A stretch of DNA of 64,000 nt from Boswellia sacra. Taxonomy: Eukaryota; Streptophyta; Magnoliopsida; Sapindales; Burseraceae. The notes beneath the pieces were generated by a model. That model had not been told where the DNA came from. It did no database searches and saw nothing but the letters and a program-made list of their open reading frames with translations. The position numbers and the translations under genes are program-made. Where the stretch lies: the NCBI GenBank assembly GCA_013180625.2, contig SNVD02006105.1, forward strand, positions 180,697 to 244,696. The letters are read 5' to 3'. This document shows, piece by piece, positions 22,162 to 35,198 of the stretch. Within the stretch, counting starts at the first letter, position 1. Every line of letters begins with the position of its first letter.

Positions 22162-24981
22162 GGCTCACCTTTCTGTTGAAGGCAAAGCTGCGGTGGATAC
22201 TCAATCCCCTCTTGGACTCGCACCAGGCTAATAGCAGCAGTCCACCGGATCTCCTTTCTCCTGTCGTGAAGGTGGGACTCACTGACATTTTCATGTCTTG
22301 AAATATAAGAAATCGTGTAACGTAACTGCTTGATGTGTGAGACATTTGCTAGCTAGTTATAAACATGAAAATTTAAAACAAGTAGACAAAATAAAAAGAA
22401 ATTTCATCATGCATGCTTGTAAATCATGAATGTGTTTTGCAAGAAAAGAGAGTGCTTTGAATTCTAAAGGCCTGAGTCAGACAACCTATTCTACTCATAA
22501 TATTTTGAATTCTGGTTTTATATATTATGGTTGAGCAGTTAACGATTAGGTGTTCTAATCACTTCAAACAATTTTTTTTATCCTATTTTGGTCAAAGTCC
22601 GGTACTAGAGATACATTAACATCACCAATTGCTTTGCCAGAAGTAGTCTAAATATTGGAAGTTTGGAACCACTTTGGTTGGGCCCGTAATAATGATTCTC
22701 AGTAGACCATCTCAAATGAGATTCATTTATTTTACGTGTTCTGTTCTAAACTAATGATTTTCTTTTCTTTCTTTCTTTATAATTTTCTTTTCTAGATTTA
22801 CATATAATTTCTTTTCAACTCAATAATATTATTTTCTAAGCATTGTTTGCCAATTCATCATTATTTTTAAATCAAAATTTGTATTTGTGTGTGAACAAAT
22901 CAAAGTTCTGCACTTTTCTGAAGATACGCTCACTTTTATATTTAATTCTGATTTCTGATTTCAGCAGAGAATCATTACTTTGTCCATCAGCAGCCAGCCT
23001 AATTGGGACAAGATAACTTTTGACGATAGTTTTGTACAGAACACTCATTTTAACAGCTATTAATTCTTATGAATTTGGCATAAGCAAACTTACATTTAGG
23101 GATGGATATATATTTTGCAATCATGTAGCAATGCTTCTGCCTAATATTTCCTTTGTAGCTATCAATTTTTTTTTTGGTTCAGTGATCCTAGCTTTCTTTG
23201 AGGTGGTATGTAGAATTAAGTCTAATGTTTGTTTCTTGCAATCTGATTCAGTTCCATCAAATTCTTGATTCTTTCATGCAATTTCACTTGATAACCATCT
23301 GTCTTGCATTTTGACTGAAAAATATAGCTGCCACTCTTTCACTTGATAATTTGGACATTTATTATTCTCGGTAGCAAGTTTTTCAATTTTTTTTTATATT
23401 AGCATGACCTGCACAATGGGTGCAATTTTTGCTCAGTCATATTATACATATCTATAAAGATAATATCCAGGATATCTGTTAATTAAAATTGCTAATATCA
23501 AAGATTTGTACCTTAGGCTATTGAGGTCTTTGATTCTAATTGCACAAGAGGTATCGCAATCTGTTTAGAAGGCTGTATTGAAGTTTCAATTGTCCTTGGA
23601 GTGTTATCTGTTTAGAAGGCTTTTATAAGGCTTTATCTGCAATCTATTTCGGGATTTGTCATATTGGAATTCTATCCTCTTTCATGTTCCTACTTTAGTC
23701 CTTAAAACCATCTTTTATTATATTATTTTACATGTTTCGTGGGCAATCTCATCTGACATCTTGTGCTGCTGCTTTGCTATGAAGTAGATTGTATGCAAAT
23801 ACACGTATTATATTATGGGGTGATTTTATTATATTATGAAGTAGATTGTAGGTTGCTATGAAGTATATTATTTTACATGTTTTATGCAAATACACGTATG
23901 TTGTTGTGTTTATTATATTTTTTAATTTGTTTTTGATTGTAATGAAGAATAATTTCATCTATATAATCACTTAAATTCAGGCAGTAATACATAACCCGAA
24001 ACAACTCACCCTTGCCAAAAAATTGATCAACCCATAACCCAAATCAATTCACCTATCCCAAAAATTAATGTTATTAGGTATTACAGATCAGATGATTTAG
24101 CTAGCTAGTAAATAAATATATACATAAATTTAATGAATCCATGTTGTTTATGCATATTAATGTTAGTTTCAGCAATCCGGCTGAGCTCTTCTTGCTACTT
24201 ATGTTTGTAATTTTTCTTCGTTAGTTTATTTTGGTTTTCTTTCCTTTGTTGTGGGATCAAGTTTCTTATTGTACGTCTAGTTTAAATAGAGTGTATGGGC
24301 TAAAGCTATTGTTTCTTGTTAATTATTTGTGTAGGTTTTCTCACATGAAGAATGGTTAATAATTTCAGGAAATGAGAGTTCTAATTGGTTTGATTTGTGC
24401 TAGTTTGGAAATAAGACTTCTATAAACTTATGAATTTTTAGACTCTTGTGTATTAAAACTTTTGTACAATTGATGAATTGTTAATTTAATGTCATGTTCC
24501 ATGTTAGACTTTTAGCTTCTTCTTCCCAGGTTAATATGTACAGACCAAAAAAATTGGATATAAAAATGGATTCCTGGAATCAGAAATGTGTACAGACAAA
24601 AAAATTGGATACAAAAATTGTGCCCAGATTTGTAAATGGGGGCTGCATTTTTACGGCGGTTCCTAAAACCGCAATAAATAACACTACACACTACACCACA
24701 CCATACGAACTATTCACGGCGGTTTAGTAGCCCGTATTAAAAGAAGAAATAACTATTTACGGCGGTTTTGGAGCCCGCGATAAAAGAAGAAATAATGTTG
24801 TCAAACTAGATAATGGTTATTTATGAGGCCTTTTACGGCGGGCCAAAACCATGGTAAAAAGTCGTGTGACTTTTTACGTCGCCACTTACTACGGTGGGCC
24901 TAAACTGCAGTAAGCCTACCGTAAACGACTTTTTACTGTCGTTTTGGCTCGCCGTAAAAAGTCTTTTTTCTTGTAGTGAGA

Positions 24982-26223
24982 CATCGATACCTTAACTTCA
25001 CTTCATTCACTTGTTGAAAGAGCAACGAGCAACACAAGCCAGTACAAAATTTTAACCTTATAAGAATTCACACATTTATACAATTCAAGCAGGTATCTTA
25101 ACCAGTATTAAAAGCTCCATAATTCATTCATCATCCAAACACAAGCTATTCGTGCACATCCACTCATTAACAAAGAAGGTTACAAAAATCATTCATTATC
25201 CAAACACAAACATATCCTGCACATCCACTTACAGATAATGAAAGCACCCAAATCATTCGCCAACCATGCACAAGTATATTAAATATTTGTAATTAACTAA
25301 TGATAAAGACTACATAGGTCAAGTAATTAGGATACCCTTGTGTACGAAAAATTCCTAATGGTGATCATGGAATTACTACTTCGGAATCAAGACTGGACAT
25401 GTCAAATAAATGGTTTCTTTGAGTATATTGTAATTAGGTTTCTCAAGAATTGGTGATTGCTATGATTATGTGATTGAATATTCTCGTATTGATATTTATG
25501 TATTGGTTTGCTAAATTTTATTATTTGATGAGTAATGATGTTTGTTGCTTCCTATCTCTCTCACTCAAGTCCCAATCCACCCATTACCATTAACGTTTAT
25601 TTGATTAGGTTTACCGCCATATACCGTTCATTTAACATTATCATTCAACATTTTAACTCTTGTGATTAACCAGTGCTTTCAAATTCTTCAAACCATTTTG
25701 AACCTTCATTTTGTAGTAAAATACCGACGAACATTTTGTTTTAATTCCTTTGCAATTCTCTCCAATGATAACTCATTTCGTGTTAGTTTAGCATTACCTT
25801 CGTAATCAAACATTTTATGAACTCATAAAATAGTAAATCTTGTTTATTACTTCTCTAGCTCCCCAAAAATGATGGAATATTTTTAAATTTTGTTTGTATT
25901 TATTTGACTATTTTTCTTATCTAAAAACTATTATATTATATATTAAATAAAATTTTCATAGCTAGTTCTATTACAAGAAAAAGCGATAAAAAGGCAACGA
26001 AAAAAAGGGTAATGTAAACAAAAAGATGACATAATAAGGCTTTTACTAGTGGTCTAATAATATGGATCTATATATATTTTTAAAGTAACTCAATGTATCT
26101 TTCAATCATGACATTTCTATATTATAAAAAGGTAGCATTATGTTGCTAATTGTTTATTATCAACAAGTTGTTGATATTAGGATTGATGACAATGTTATGA
26201 AAATTGAACATATATAGATGATT
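24982..26223. other. Repeat-derived flank without a gene
   Basis: The sequence just after the CACTA element continues the decayed retroelement-like DNA before it. An isolated TTACAAGAAAAAGCG near 25,973 resembles a truncated CACTA-type terminus, but no partner end was found. No coding region is seen. Confidence 0.4.
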
Positions 26224-26228
26224 CATTT

Positions 26229-26562
26229 TGTGGGATTTTGAGTAGGATTGATTTACTCAGTTAGGCTATTGGGTACATATAGGGTAGTTGCAGTAAGTAT
26301 ATATATGAAGTCCGCACCAACGGGGTATATATAATATACCAATGGACATAACCCAAAAAATATCAGACACCATTCATACTCCTTTGCAATAACCATAATT
26401 AACCAACTAGTGGTTATAGGAGTTATTTGTAATAACTTCTTTATGCATCTCTTGTTGAAGAGACACATCCTTCCATGTGACATAGTACACCATATTTATT
26501 GTGAACTCCACTACATAGAACCCTGCATGTCACCTATATATATTAGATCACAAATTCTAGCA
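26229..26562 (-). repeat. 3' LTR of the copia element
   Basis: It aligns end to end with 33687-34008, sharing long tracts such as ATAACCATAATTAACCAACT. On the minus strand it starts TGCTAG (mutated from TGTTAG) just after an AAAGCGGAGT polypurine-like stretch. Confidence 0.92.
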
Positions 26563-27059
26563 ACTCCGCTTTATCTAATAATATATAGCTAGTTTGACTC
26601 ATCAAACTAACATCAGAATATGGTTACCTTTGTTGTTATGTGTACACGAATTTTAACCATAGCTGATCGCATCTGAAATTTCTTTATCAAATGACTTCAT
26701 TTTACATAAAGTAAATGACACCACTTCTCTTGAACTAGGAAATACAATCCGTACCTAATTACAATTGGCGATTTTAAGCAAATAAAACTATTTGAATTGT
26801 GTTTGAAATTTAGATCAAGTACTTCCTCTTATCCCAAGGTTTTCCTTAATACAACTTATCAACGACTTTATGTTATGTGCCCAATACTATATAGACCATT
26901 CTAGATGCCTCAAAATGGATTTTACATTTCAAAGATCTACTATAACTCTTGTTACCTCACTAGTGTTTTCTATCTTTTATTCGACTAATAATTAAAATAA
27001 GATAGAGTTTATATTATTGTTAATCTTAGGCATCACCAAGATATTTACAATAATATCTT

Positions 27060-30000
27060 CATACCACATATCCAACTACATATCTAGATGATTCTCAAAT
27101 CCATTGTAATTACATGCTCTTTGAACTTATCCAGAGATAATCCTTTGGTCATAGGATCAGCCACCATCTCACTAGAGGGTAAATAGTCGACTTTAATTTC
27201 GCCCCTTTCCACCATATCTTGGAAATGGTGATAATTAATATCAATGTGTTTGCCCTAAAAGCTATTTGCTTCATTTTTAATTAAAAAGTTGGTGAACTTA
27301 CTATCACAAAACACATTGACTGGCTTAACAATTAAATGAATTGCTTAGCCCATATTGCAGTACTTGCTACTGTGCTACAAGAAATATATTCAGCCTCCAT
27401 GGTAGACTTAGCCACATAACTCTATTTCTTACTAGGCCAAGAAATAGCGGTTCCTCCAAATAGGAAAGTAATATCACTTGTTGATTTTCTATCATCTAAA
27501 TCAATTGCAAAATCTGCATCACAATAACCAACAAGTGCTAGATCACTTAAAATGAAGCATATTTTCATGCCTTTTGTACCTTTCATATATCTTATAATCC
27601 TTTTGACTGCTTGCTAATGTGCTTTTCTAGGATTTGATTGATATCGATCGACTTACTACTCATACTACATGACGTATATCTAGTCTTGTGCCAGTCATTG
27701 CATACGTCAAATTTCCAGTCCTTTATGCATAAGGAACATTTTGTATCTCTTGAATTTTCTCTTCAATTTTAGGACACATCTCTTTAGTAAGAGTTGTGGA
27801 CTTGCACACAGCAGTACTCAATCATTTACATTTTGCCATATTAAAGCGCTTAAGTACTTTATCTAGATAATTTTCTTGGTCTAGATACAGTAACTTAGAA
27901 GTTCTATCTCGTGTAATCTTGATGCCCAAAACATAGGAGGCATCACCCACATCTTTCATCTCAAATCAAGGATTAAGATATGACTTTCTCTGACTTATAA
28001 TATCATTGTAATTACTAGCTCATAAAATGTCATCTAAATATAGTGATAAGATAGAAAACTTATCTTGGCATTTCCAGCTATATACACAGTGATCTAATGG
28101 ATTCATTTGGTGTCCTAATTCCAAATTTCATGGAATTTTAAATACCACTACCTAGATGATTGTTTCAGTCCATAAAGAGACTTCTTTAACCTATAGACTT
28201 TATCCTTATGTCTTGAAACCACAAGTCCATCTAGTTGGATCATATAGATATCTTCCTTCAGTTTACCATTCAGGAAAGCTGTTTTGACATCTAATTGATG
28301 CAATTCGAGATCCATCCATGCAATTACGACATGAGTATCTTAATTGATGTAAAATTTGCCACTGGTGAATAAGTATCAATAAAGTTGATACTAGGTTGTT
28401 GCATATAACCTTTAGCTACAAGTCTTGCCTTATATCTATATAGGCTTCCATCTGCCTTTAATTTCTTTTTAAGAATCCTTTGGCAACCTACAAGAGTTTT
28501 GCCTTTGGGTAATCAACTAATTCCTAAACTTGATTTTGCTCAATGGATTCTAACTCATCAATCATGGCTTTTTCCCACTCTTTAGAATCTAATTGAGGCA
28601 TCGCCGCAGAATATGATCTTGGATCCTTACCACTGGGATTTACTTCATTTAGATTAAAGACATAATGATCCCAAAATCTTGTGGATGGTTTATGTTTACG
28701 TTTGCTCCCACTGGATTGTATAGGTATGAGAGAAAAGTCAACATCCGATAATGACGGAGTTGGAGAAGTATTATTATGATTTTTTAAAAGTAGCAAAAAA
28801 TGAGGGGAAATGACAATATCAAGTGATTCATGAAAAACAACATCACGACTTTCAATCAATCCTTTTTCAGGTGATAAAAACGATAACCACTCCCACCATC
28901 TGAAGACCCTATAAATTTACAATCCCAAGTCTTAGAACTTAATTTATCTCATAAGGGTTTAGGAATCAACACTTGTGCTTTACAACCCCAAATACGAAGA
29001 TAAGATAAATTAGGTTTGATACCTTGCCAAAGTTCATATGGTGTAACTGATTTAGCCTTTATCTCAACTTTGTTCAAAATGTAAGTAGCCCTTGATAATG
29101 CCTCTCCCTATAAATGTAAAGGCATACCAAAATATGCTAACATGGATTAAACAAACCATATCCATTAAAGTCCAATTGCGTCTTTTAGCAATCCCATTTT
29201 ATTATGGAGTATAGGGCATAGTATAACTATGTTGTATCCCACTCTCTTTGCAAAATGAATCAAAGGCTTCATAATCACCGCAACAGTTACTATGTACGAT
29301 TTTAATGGATCTTCCTAAATGAGTTTCAACTTCTAATTTATAATCCTAAAATTTCTCTAAAGCTTCATATTTAAGCGTCAAAAGATAAACCGACCGCATC
29401 TAGAGAAATCATCGATAAAAGTAATAAAATATTCCATTCCTCTGCGTGTCTTAACTCTCATAGGTCCATATAAATCTGAATGTATTACCTCAAGTAAATC
29501 AGATGATTGCCAATGAGACGAGAAAGGTTTTCTGGAGAATTTTCCTTGAACACATGATTCACAAATACTAAAGGCATCTAGATTTATTTTAGGTATTAAA
29601 CCTTTATGATGCATGCACAACATTTTATTCTTATTTATGTGACCTAACCTAAAATGCCATAGTAAAGTAGAATTCAAAGAATCAGACACAAGAGAATACT
29701 CACAAGAGCAATTAGTTTTATTAATACTAGACATGGAATAGATATTATTGATACGAAGACCACTCAAAAGTACATTATGACCCTATGAAATAGTGACTAC
29801 CCCACTCTTAAATTTAATTTCAAACCCTTTTTTCTCCAAAACTGAAATAGAAACTAAATTTATTCTAAGTGTAGGAGCGCACAAAACATTTTTCAAAATG
29901 ATGGTAGAAGAATTTGTGGTGATTTTACGATCTCCTTCACCCAAAACATTGACATAGGTATTATTATCCATATACAAACGATGCTCACCTTTCTTTGAAC

Positions 30001-30216
30001 TTGGAAAGAAACGAGGAGAGATTTATCCTTGCAAACATGTCTAGTTGCACTAGAATCCATCCACTAGTGATTGTCGAATTCGGCAACAAGTGCTTCAAAG
30101 ATTGTTAAAATCACTTCCTTGGAAACAGTACTATTCTGCTTACAACAAGGACATTTAGCCTTGAAGTGACCGATCTCACCATAAATAAAACACTCATTCT
30201 TGCGTTTGTTGTTGTG
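27060..30216 (-). pseudogene. Copia pol remnants: zinc knuckle, protease, integrase, RT, RNase H
   Basis: Read from high to low coordinates. 30,216-30,145 encodes a damaged zinc knuckle (CFIYGEIGHFKAKC; the second Cys is now Tyr). About 30,060 has the protease-region motif WMDSSATRHVCK. 29,767-29,600 is the GAG-pre-integrase region with LLWHFRLGHINKNKMLCMHH. 29,580 to about 29,100 is the integrase core with HSDLYGPM and FIDDFSR. 28,610 down to about 28,000 is reverse transcriptase, with the usual KEWEKAMIDELESIEQNQ at its start. The end near 27,100 is the RNase H tail (ADPMTKGLSLDKFKEHV). There are multiple stops and frameshifts, so no functional protein is possible. Confidence 0.88.
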
Positions 30217-31560
30217 CTATTCATAGAAAATTAAAACTAGTCTCCATGTTTCCAAATCATGGTGAGGACAAGTATTGAGCAATGCTTTATATATATCCCA
30301 ACATTGGTAAAAGGTCTCTCCTTGTTTTTGAGTGAAATTGATGATTTGCCCTTTGAGAGAATTTGTTCTATAGGGAGGAAAGAATTTTTTAAGAAATTGT
30401 TGTTGCATTTCATCCCAAGAGCTAATGGATCCTGACCTAAGATTTTGTAGCCATGTTTTAGCTTTATCTTTTAAAGAAAAAGGAAAAATCTTTAATCTAA
30501 AGATGTTTATGCTACAATTTAGGTCACTATAGGTATTGCAAAACTCTTCAAATTCTCTCAAGTGCAAAAATGGGTTTTCAACATCTAAGCCATGAAAGTG
30601 GGGTAAGAATTGAATCATGCTTGAAAAATTCATTATTGTCAAAATTTTGGTTGTGTTCCTTTGCATGATGACATGAGGGCATAAATGAGGATTCGATCTC
30701 TTCCTTGTTAGGTGTAGGTTTATTAACCTCTTCCTTACCCTTTAAGATTGATTCATCATCTTTCTCATAAGGATTAAGAATATGTTCTTTATCAACCTTA
30801 CCATCATGAAGAGTACTTACCGAATCTCCGTTTAGATGTTGGCCATTTGGATTACTCACATGTGGATTGATGAAGTTTAGCTCTAATTGAGATGGAAACT
30901 CACTTGTCTCATGAGTATTAAGTGCAAATGCAAGTATTTCAAGAGCATCATTCAAGTTTGCCATAGTTTGAGCAACTTGACTATTAAAAGCCTCTTGCTT
31001 TGCAATGAATGAATCCAATGTTTCTTCAAGATCCTTATAAGATGCATGATCATGAGATTTTTGAAAATTTTGATATAATTGAAAGGGAGGTTGGTAAGAT
31101 TGTGCATGATTATCATTCCTCCAATCAAAATTCAAGTGGTTTTTCCATCCAAAATTTTGTGAGTAAGAATTAGGATTTGACCTTTGGAAAGTGTTTAAAA
31201 CATTGGTTTGCTCATGGAGACTTTTTCTAAAGATAGGCACAATTGGGCAATCATCCATAGAATGATAACTAGAATTACAAGTGTGACAGACAATTTCTTG
31301 CATAGACCACATTTCTAAATCCTCGACTTTTCCAACTAGGGATGTCCGCTTTCCAAAACATTAAGATTTGCACCATTCTGATCTATAAATAGAAAGTTAT
31401 ACCCATTTTACCGAACCTATAACAAAACCAAAATTAAGAGGAAGTTAATTCCAAAGATGTAAAGACTATAAATATGCTTAAGTTGAGGAATTTAATGACA
31501 CTATTAATGCAATATGATGAATTAAGCTCTCATTAAGCATACATATTTAAGTGTTCATCA
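30217..31560 (-). pseudogene. Ty3-type gag fragment inserted in the copia element, parts permuted
   Basis: 31312-30661 encodes the C-terminal part of an Athila-like gag: zinc-binding CHTCNSSYHSMDDCP, then PNSYSQNFGWKNHLNFDWR and FPSQLELN. 30666-30217 encodes the N-terminal gag domain: FLPHFHGLDVENPFLHLREF, KAKTWLQNLRSGSISSW and TFYQCWDIYKALLNTCPHH. On the minus strand the C-terminal part is therefore upstream of the N-terminal part, the reverse of normal gag. Both outer junctions lie in an AAC-repeat of the copia gag, and both show ATAGC next to the repeat. It lies between the copia gag and its zinc knuckle. I infer an insertion of circular or rearranged DNA; local inversion is excluded because both parts have the same strand. 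Confidence 0.8.
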
Positions 31561-31732
31561 GCTATTTGTTGTTGTTGTTCTTTCCTTTGGAATGTTTCTT
31601 TCATTTTTGAAACTATCGTACGTTAGGTTGATTAGAACTTTCTACTATAAAGAGGCTGTTTGTATTTTCTTTCTTTCTACATTTCATTCTAACTTCTTGA
31701 ACAACCAATAGAGTAGGAATAGTCATGACAGA

Positions 31733-32251
31733 TTACTCCTTTTGCCTATAAATTAAAGAAGTTACCATATGATCCCAAGAGAATGGTAAACTGTTCAATA
31801 ATGTCGACACTTGCATTTTATCAGGATTCTCATGACAAGCATTAGATATTTCTTTAGCAAGAATCTCAAGTTTCATAATATGATCTACCATGCTATCATC
31901 TTTGGACATATGTGTCTCACCATATTGCATCAAAAGCAATTGGATATATGTCTCAGACTTGGGACTGTACTTGTCCTCTAAGACATCCATGATTTCCTTT
32001 GCAATGTCGAAGCTCTCATATAAAGGAAATAAATCATCTTGCATATGGTTCAAGATAGTAGCCTTGGCTAAGTCGTTATCTTCTTCCCATTTAGCCTATT
32101 GTGCGTCACCTATAGTAGGTCTTTCCTTTTGCAAGTTGTAATAGGTACATTCATGTGTTAATGAATATGAGATTTGTAGCTTCTAAATACAAAAGTTATT
32201 ATTACGAAGTCTTTCAACTTTAACACTTTCAATTTGGTTTTTAGTGGGCAT
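31733..32251 (-). pseudogene. Copia gag (UBN2-type) remnant
   Basis: From an ATG at 32251 the frame has stops before a cleaner 106-codon stretch at 32053-31733. Gag features are DIAKEIMDVLEDKYSPKSET, a helical region containing MVDHIMKLEILAKEI, and LLNSLPFSWDHM. Stops within the first third make it non-functional. Confidence 0.85.
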
Positions 32252-33669
32252 TGTCTCAAATTATTAACTTACACAAATAACCAAGAAAACACTTCCAATA
32301 ATATTTAGTCAATAAAAATTCTAATCCAAAACTTCTAACAACAACAAGAAATCACCAATAATAAAAACAATAATATCGACTACTAATAATATTTCGAATG
32401 TGGCTACAAATGTGTGTTATAACACTTATTTAAATATTATATATAAAATCTAATAGATACACGTACAACTGACGGGGTAGTATTAGTCAAAGTCGATAAC
32501 TATTTAGCTTGGTTCGATGATGTGGCACCTTGGATTGAGTAGAGCGACAGATTCTGCATCCTCAATTTTCTGAAAATATTGGAGATGCCCAAAAAAGGTT
32601 CGGAATCATAGTGCATCAAATCCCTCGATAATCTTAAAGGTCTCAGACCATGCACAACACGACTAGAAGTCAATCCCATGCTGCCAAATCAGGTATTGTA
32701 AACCTGATATTTTTCTTATGGGTGGGAAGCCAATAACTCATTGGAACAGTTGCTTGAATTTGGGCCCCACAATATGTCCACTGTTGATTTGGACGAGGAG
32801 CACCAAAATGACCAAAAATAGGTGAATCTGTGAAACTCTGAGGCTACAAATCAATTCGGTGGGCCAAATTACCCTTGGGTACCAAATTAGATTGAAATTG
32901 GACTATGTTTTGGCCTTGAACCGGTCCAAAATTAAATGAATGGTTGAGTCAAACCAGAAACGATTTGATCAGTTTCAATTGGGCTAGTTTGGTTCGCAAA
33001 TGTGGCAAGTCAAAGCAATCAAACCTAGTCAACGTAGCAAAAGAGCAGTCAATGCTAATAGGAATGTGCGGGTCAACATGCAGGTCAGGTCCGTCAAAAC
33101 ATGGAGGGTGAATTAGCTGGAGGGTGTGATGGACGCATGAGACAGAGAAGAAGCGCCTGACGAACTGGCATTGTCAAACGCATGACACAGATGCACACAC
33201 AAAAATGTTGTCTGGAGCATGGATGAAATGCAAAGGCCTAAATGTAATTTTTGATGCATGAACTAAACGCGTGAGCCAATTTTCTTGCAATTACACCCTT
33301 ACGCGAAGAATTCAAATTTTTATTTTTTTCACTAACAACCCTACGCCTCTAGAAATGTGATTTTTCAGAAATTTCTTCAGTATCTTCTTTTGAATCAATT
33401 TCCTTCCTTTTTAGATTGTCACCAACACTTTTTTCAATAGCAACAGCTTTCCTTTATCCAAAAAACCACAAGTTGGAGGAAAATCTCTAATTACTTGAAC
33501 GTAACTCCTGATTTTGATCAATTTTGGCTTTGCTCAGTTTGAAGATTCACCAATGTAATATTGACTATCTTTGAATTCTTTTTCAACATAATTCACATTA
33601 GCTAGACATGAATTAAAACTAGAATTCTCTTATGTATAACCTTACATAGTACTTCAAAAAATCCTACAA

Positions 33670-33685
33670 CCTGGCTCTGATACCA
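33670..33685 (-). other. Primer-binding site (initiator tRNA-Met)
   Basis: Minus-strand TGGTATCAGAGCCAGG is the standard copia primer site complementary to initiator tRNA-Met. It is one base inside the 5' LTR, which ends TCTCACA. Confidence 0.93.
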
Positions 33686-33686
33686 C

Positions 33687-34008
33687 TGTGAGATTTTTAG
33701 TGCGATTGATTTACTGTGGTTAGGTTGTTGCATACATGCATGGTAATTGGAGAAGTATATATATGAAGTCTATACCAAGGGGGTATATATAATATACTAA
33801 TGAACACAACCCAAAAGACATTAAAACCATTCATATCCCTTTGCAATAACCATAATTAACCAACTAGTGGCTATACGAGTTATTGTTATTTGCAATAACT
33901 CCTTCATGGAGACACATCCTTCTATGTGACATGGTACACCATATTTATGGTGAACCCTACCACATACTGCATGTCATGGAGATATATATTAGATCACAAA
34001 TACTAACA
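33687..34008 (-). repeat. 5' LTR of the copia element
   Basis: 322 bp. On the minus strand it starts TGTTAGTATTTGTGATC and ends TCTCACA, directly followed by the primer-binding site. Its partner is 26229-26562. Confidence 0.93.
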
Positions 34009-35167
34009 CATTTTAATTATTTTATTTTTAATATGGTATTATTATTAGATGTTACTTATATATATATATATTTTTTAATTCTAATGTCAAATTTTCTTTA
34101 CTTCTCATTGGTTGGTTGTACTCTTTCAAGTAGGAAATCTATAGGTGATGATTGGATAAAAATTTTTATTTGAGGAGAAGTTGAAATATGCCCAATGTCA
34201 CAAGTTTGATGTTGTAAATATCAAGCATACTGGTTTGGACAATCCTGAAAAATATATTATTTCAACTTGTTATCCACGAGATCTAATAACATATATTGCA
34301 TCTACTTTCTCTAATAATCAAAAGGATGTCATACAAGCAAAATGGTATATTAAAATGTAGGTTATGTGATTAGCTTGTTTCCCAGTTTGATCCAACCTCA
34401 TTTATTATATCTACATATACTAAGAACTTACCGCTTTTGGGAATGGCTACAGTGCAGTAGTTGTACCCAACAAAAAAGAGGGTACAACTGCTGCAATGTA
34501 GCCACTCCCCTTTTTCTAACATCATATGCATTGAAAGTGGAGGCATACCGTTTAAGTTTAATAGGTTAGTTTTCAATCTTAGAGATTTACGAGCGAAGTA
34601 TTGTACTAGCCATGGAAGCATTTCAATTACAAAGATAAAATCACATTTATATGATCTGGACCAACGGTGGAGCTATATAAGGTCCAGGAATAGCAATTGC
34701 CCCTCCTAGAATTTGCAAATTTTTTTGGATTTTAGGCCCAAAATACTGCCATGATTTAAATATATTTACATAATTCATGTTACATAAGCTTACCTTGAAG
34801 TTGCGTATCTTAAATTAATTAGGCTCACTTTGAAGTTTTTATGCCTTCGAATTAAATAGCCCACTTCAAAGTTGTGTCTTCAATTCAAATAAGCCCATTT
34901 TCACAATTGAAGTGTAACAATTAAATTAATTTGTTCTAAATTTAGAGTAGATCTGTTCAGCTCCCACTTTCTATCTTATTAACCCCTACATCTTATTAAC
35001 CCCTACCTCAAATTTAAACAAGCATAAAATTGCAAAAAAAAAAATTTAATAAATAAGATAATTAATATTGAGTGGGAGGACTTAACAAAAACTCTCATTT
35101 TCCTTATCTATTTCTACCTTTTTTTTTTCATATTCTCTCTCTAATCTCTCATGAACTTTATCCACTC

Positions 35168-35198
<31 letters not shown>

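Larger units (their letters stand above)
21506..24978. mobile_element. Non-autonomous CACTA (En/Spm-type) transposon
   Basis: The left end is CACTACTAAAAAAAAGAG and the right end TTTTTTCTTGTAGTG. Each end reads CACTAC inward, the hallmark of CACTA elements. The 3-bp target duplication AGA flanks both ends (21503-21505 and 24979-24981). Subterminal regions carry many short copies related to TTTACGGCGGTTT, expected as transposase-binding repeats. The 3,473-bp interior has no transposase or TNP2-like frame, so it must depend on a partner. The interior includes a (CT)n tract, a tandem duplication, and leader-like sequence of unknown origin. Confidence 0.92.
26229..34008 (-). mobile_element. Full-length, decayed Ty1/copia retrotransposon
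   Basis: Two LTRs (26229-26562 and 33687-34008) flank an internal region read on the minus strand. The 5-bp target duplication CATTT is exact at 26224-26228 and 34009-34013. The primer-binding site next to the 5' LTR is complementary to initiator tRNA-Met. Internal order is gag, a foreign Ty3 gag insert, zinc knuckle/protease, integrase, reverse transcriptase and RNase H, which is the copia order. Frames are broken by many stops, and the LTRs are visibly diverged with several indels, so this is an old, inactive copy. Confidence 0.93.
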
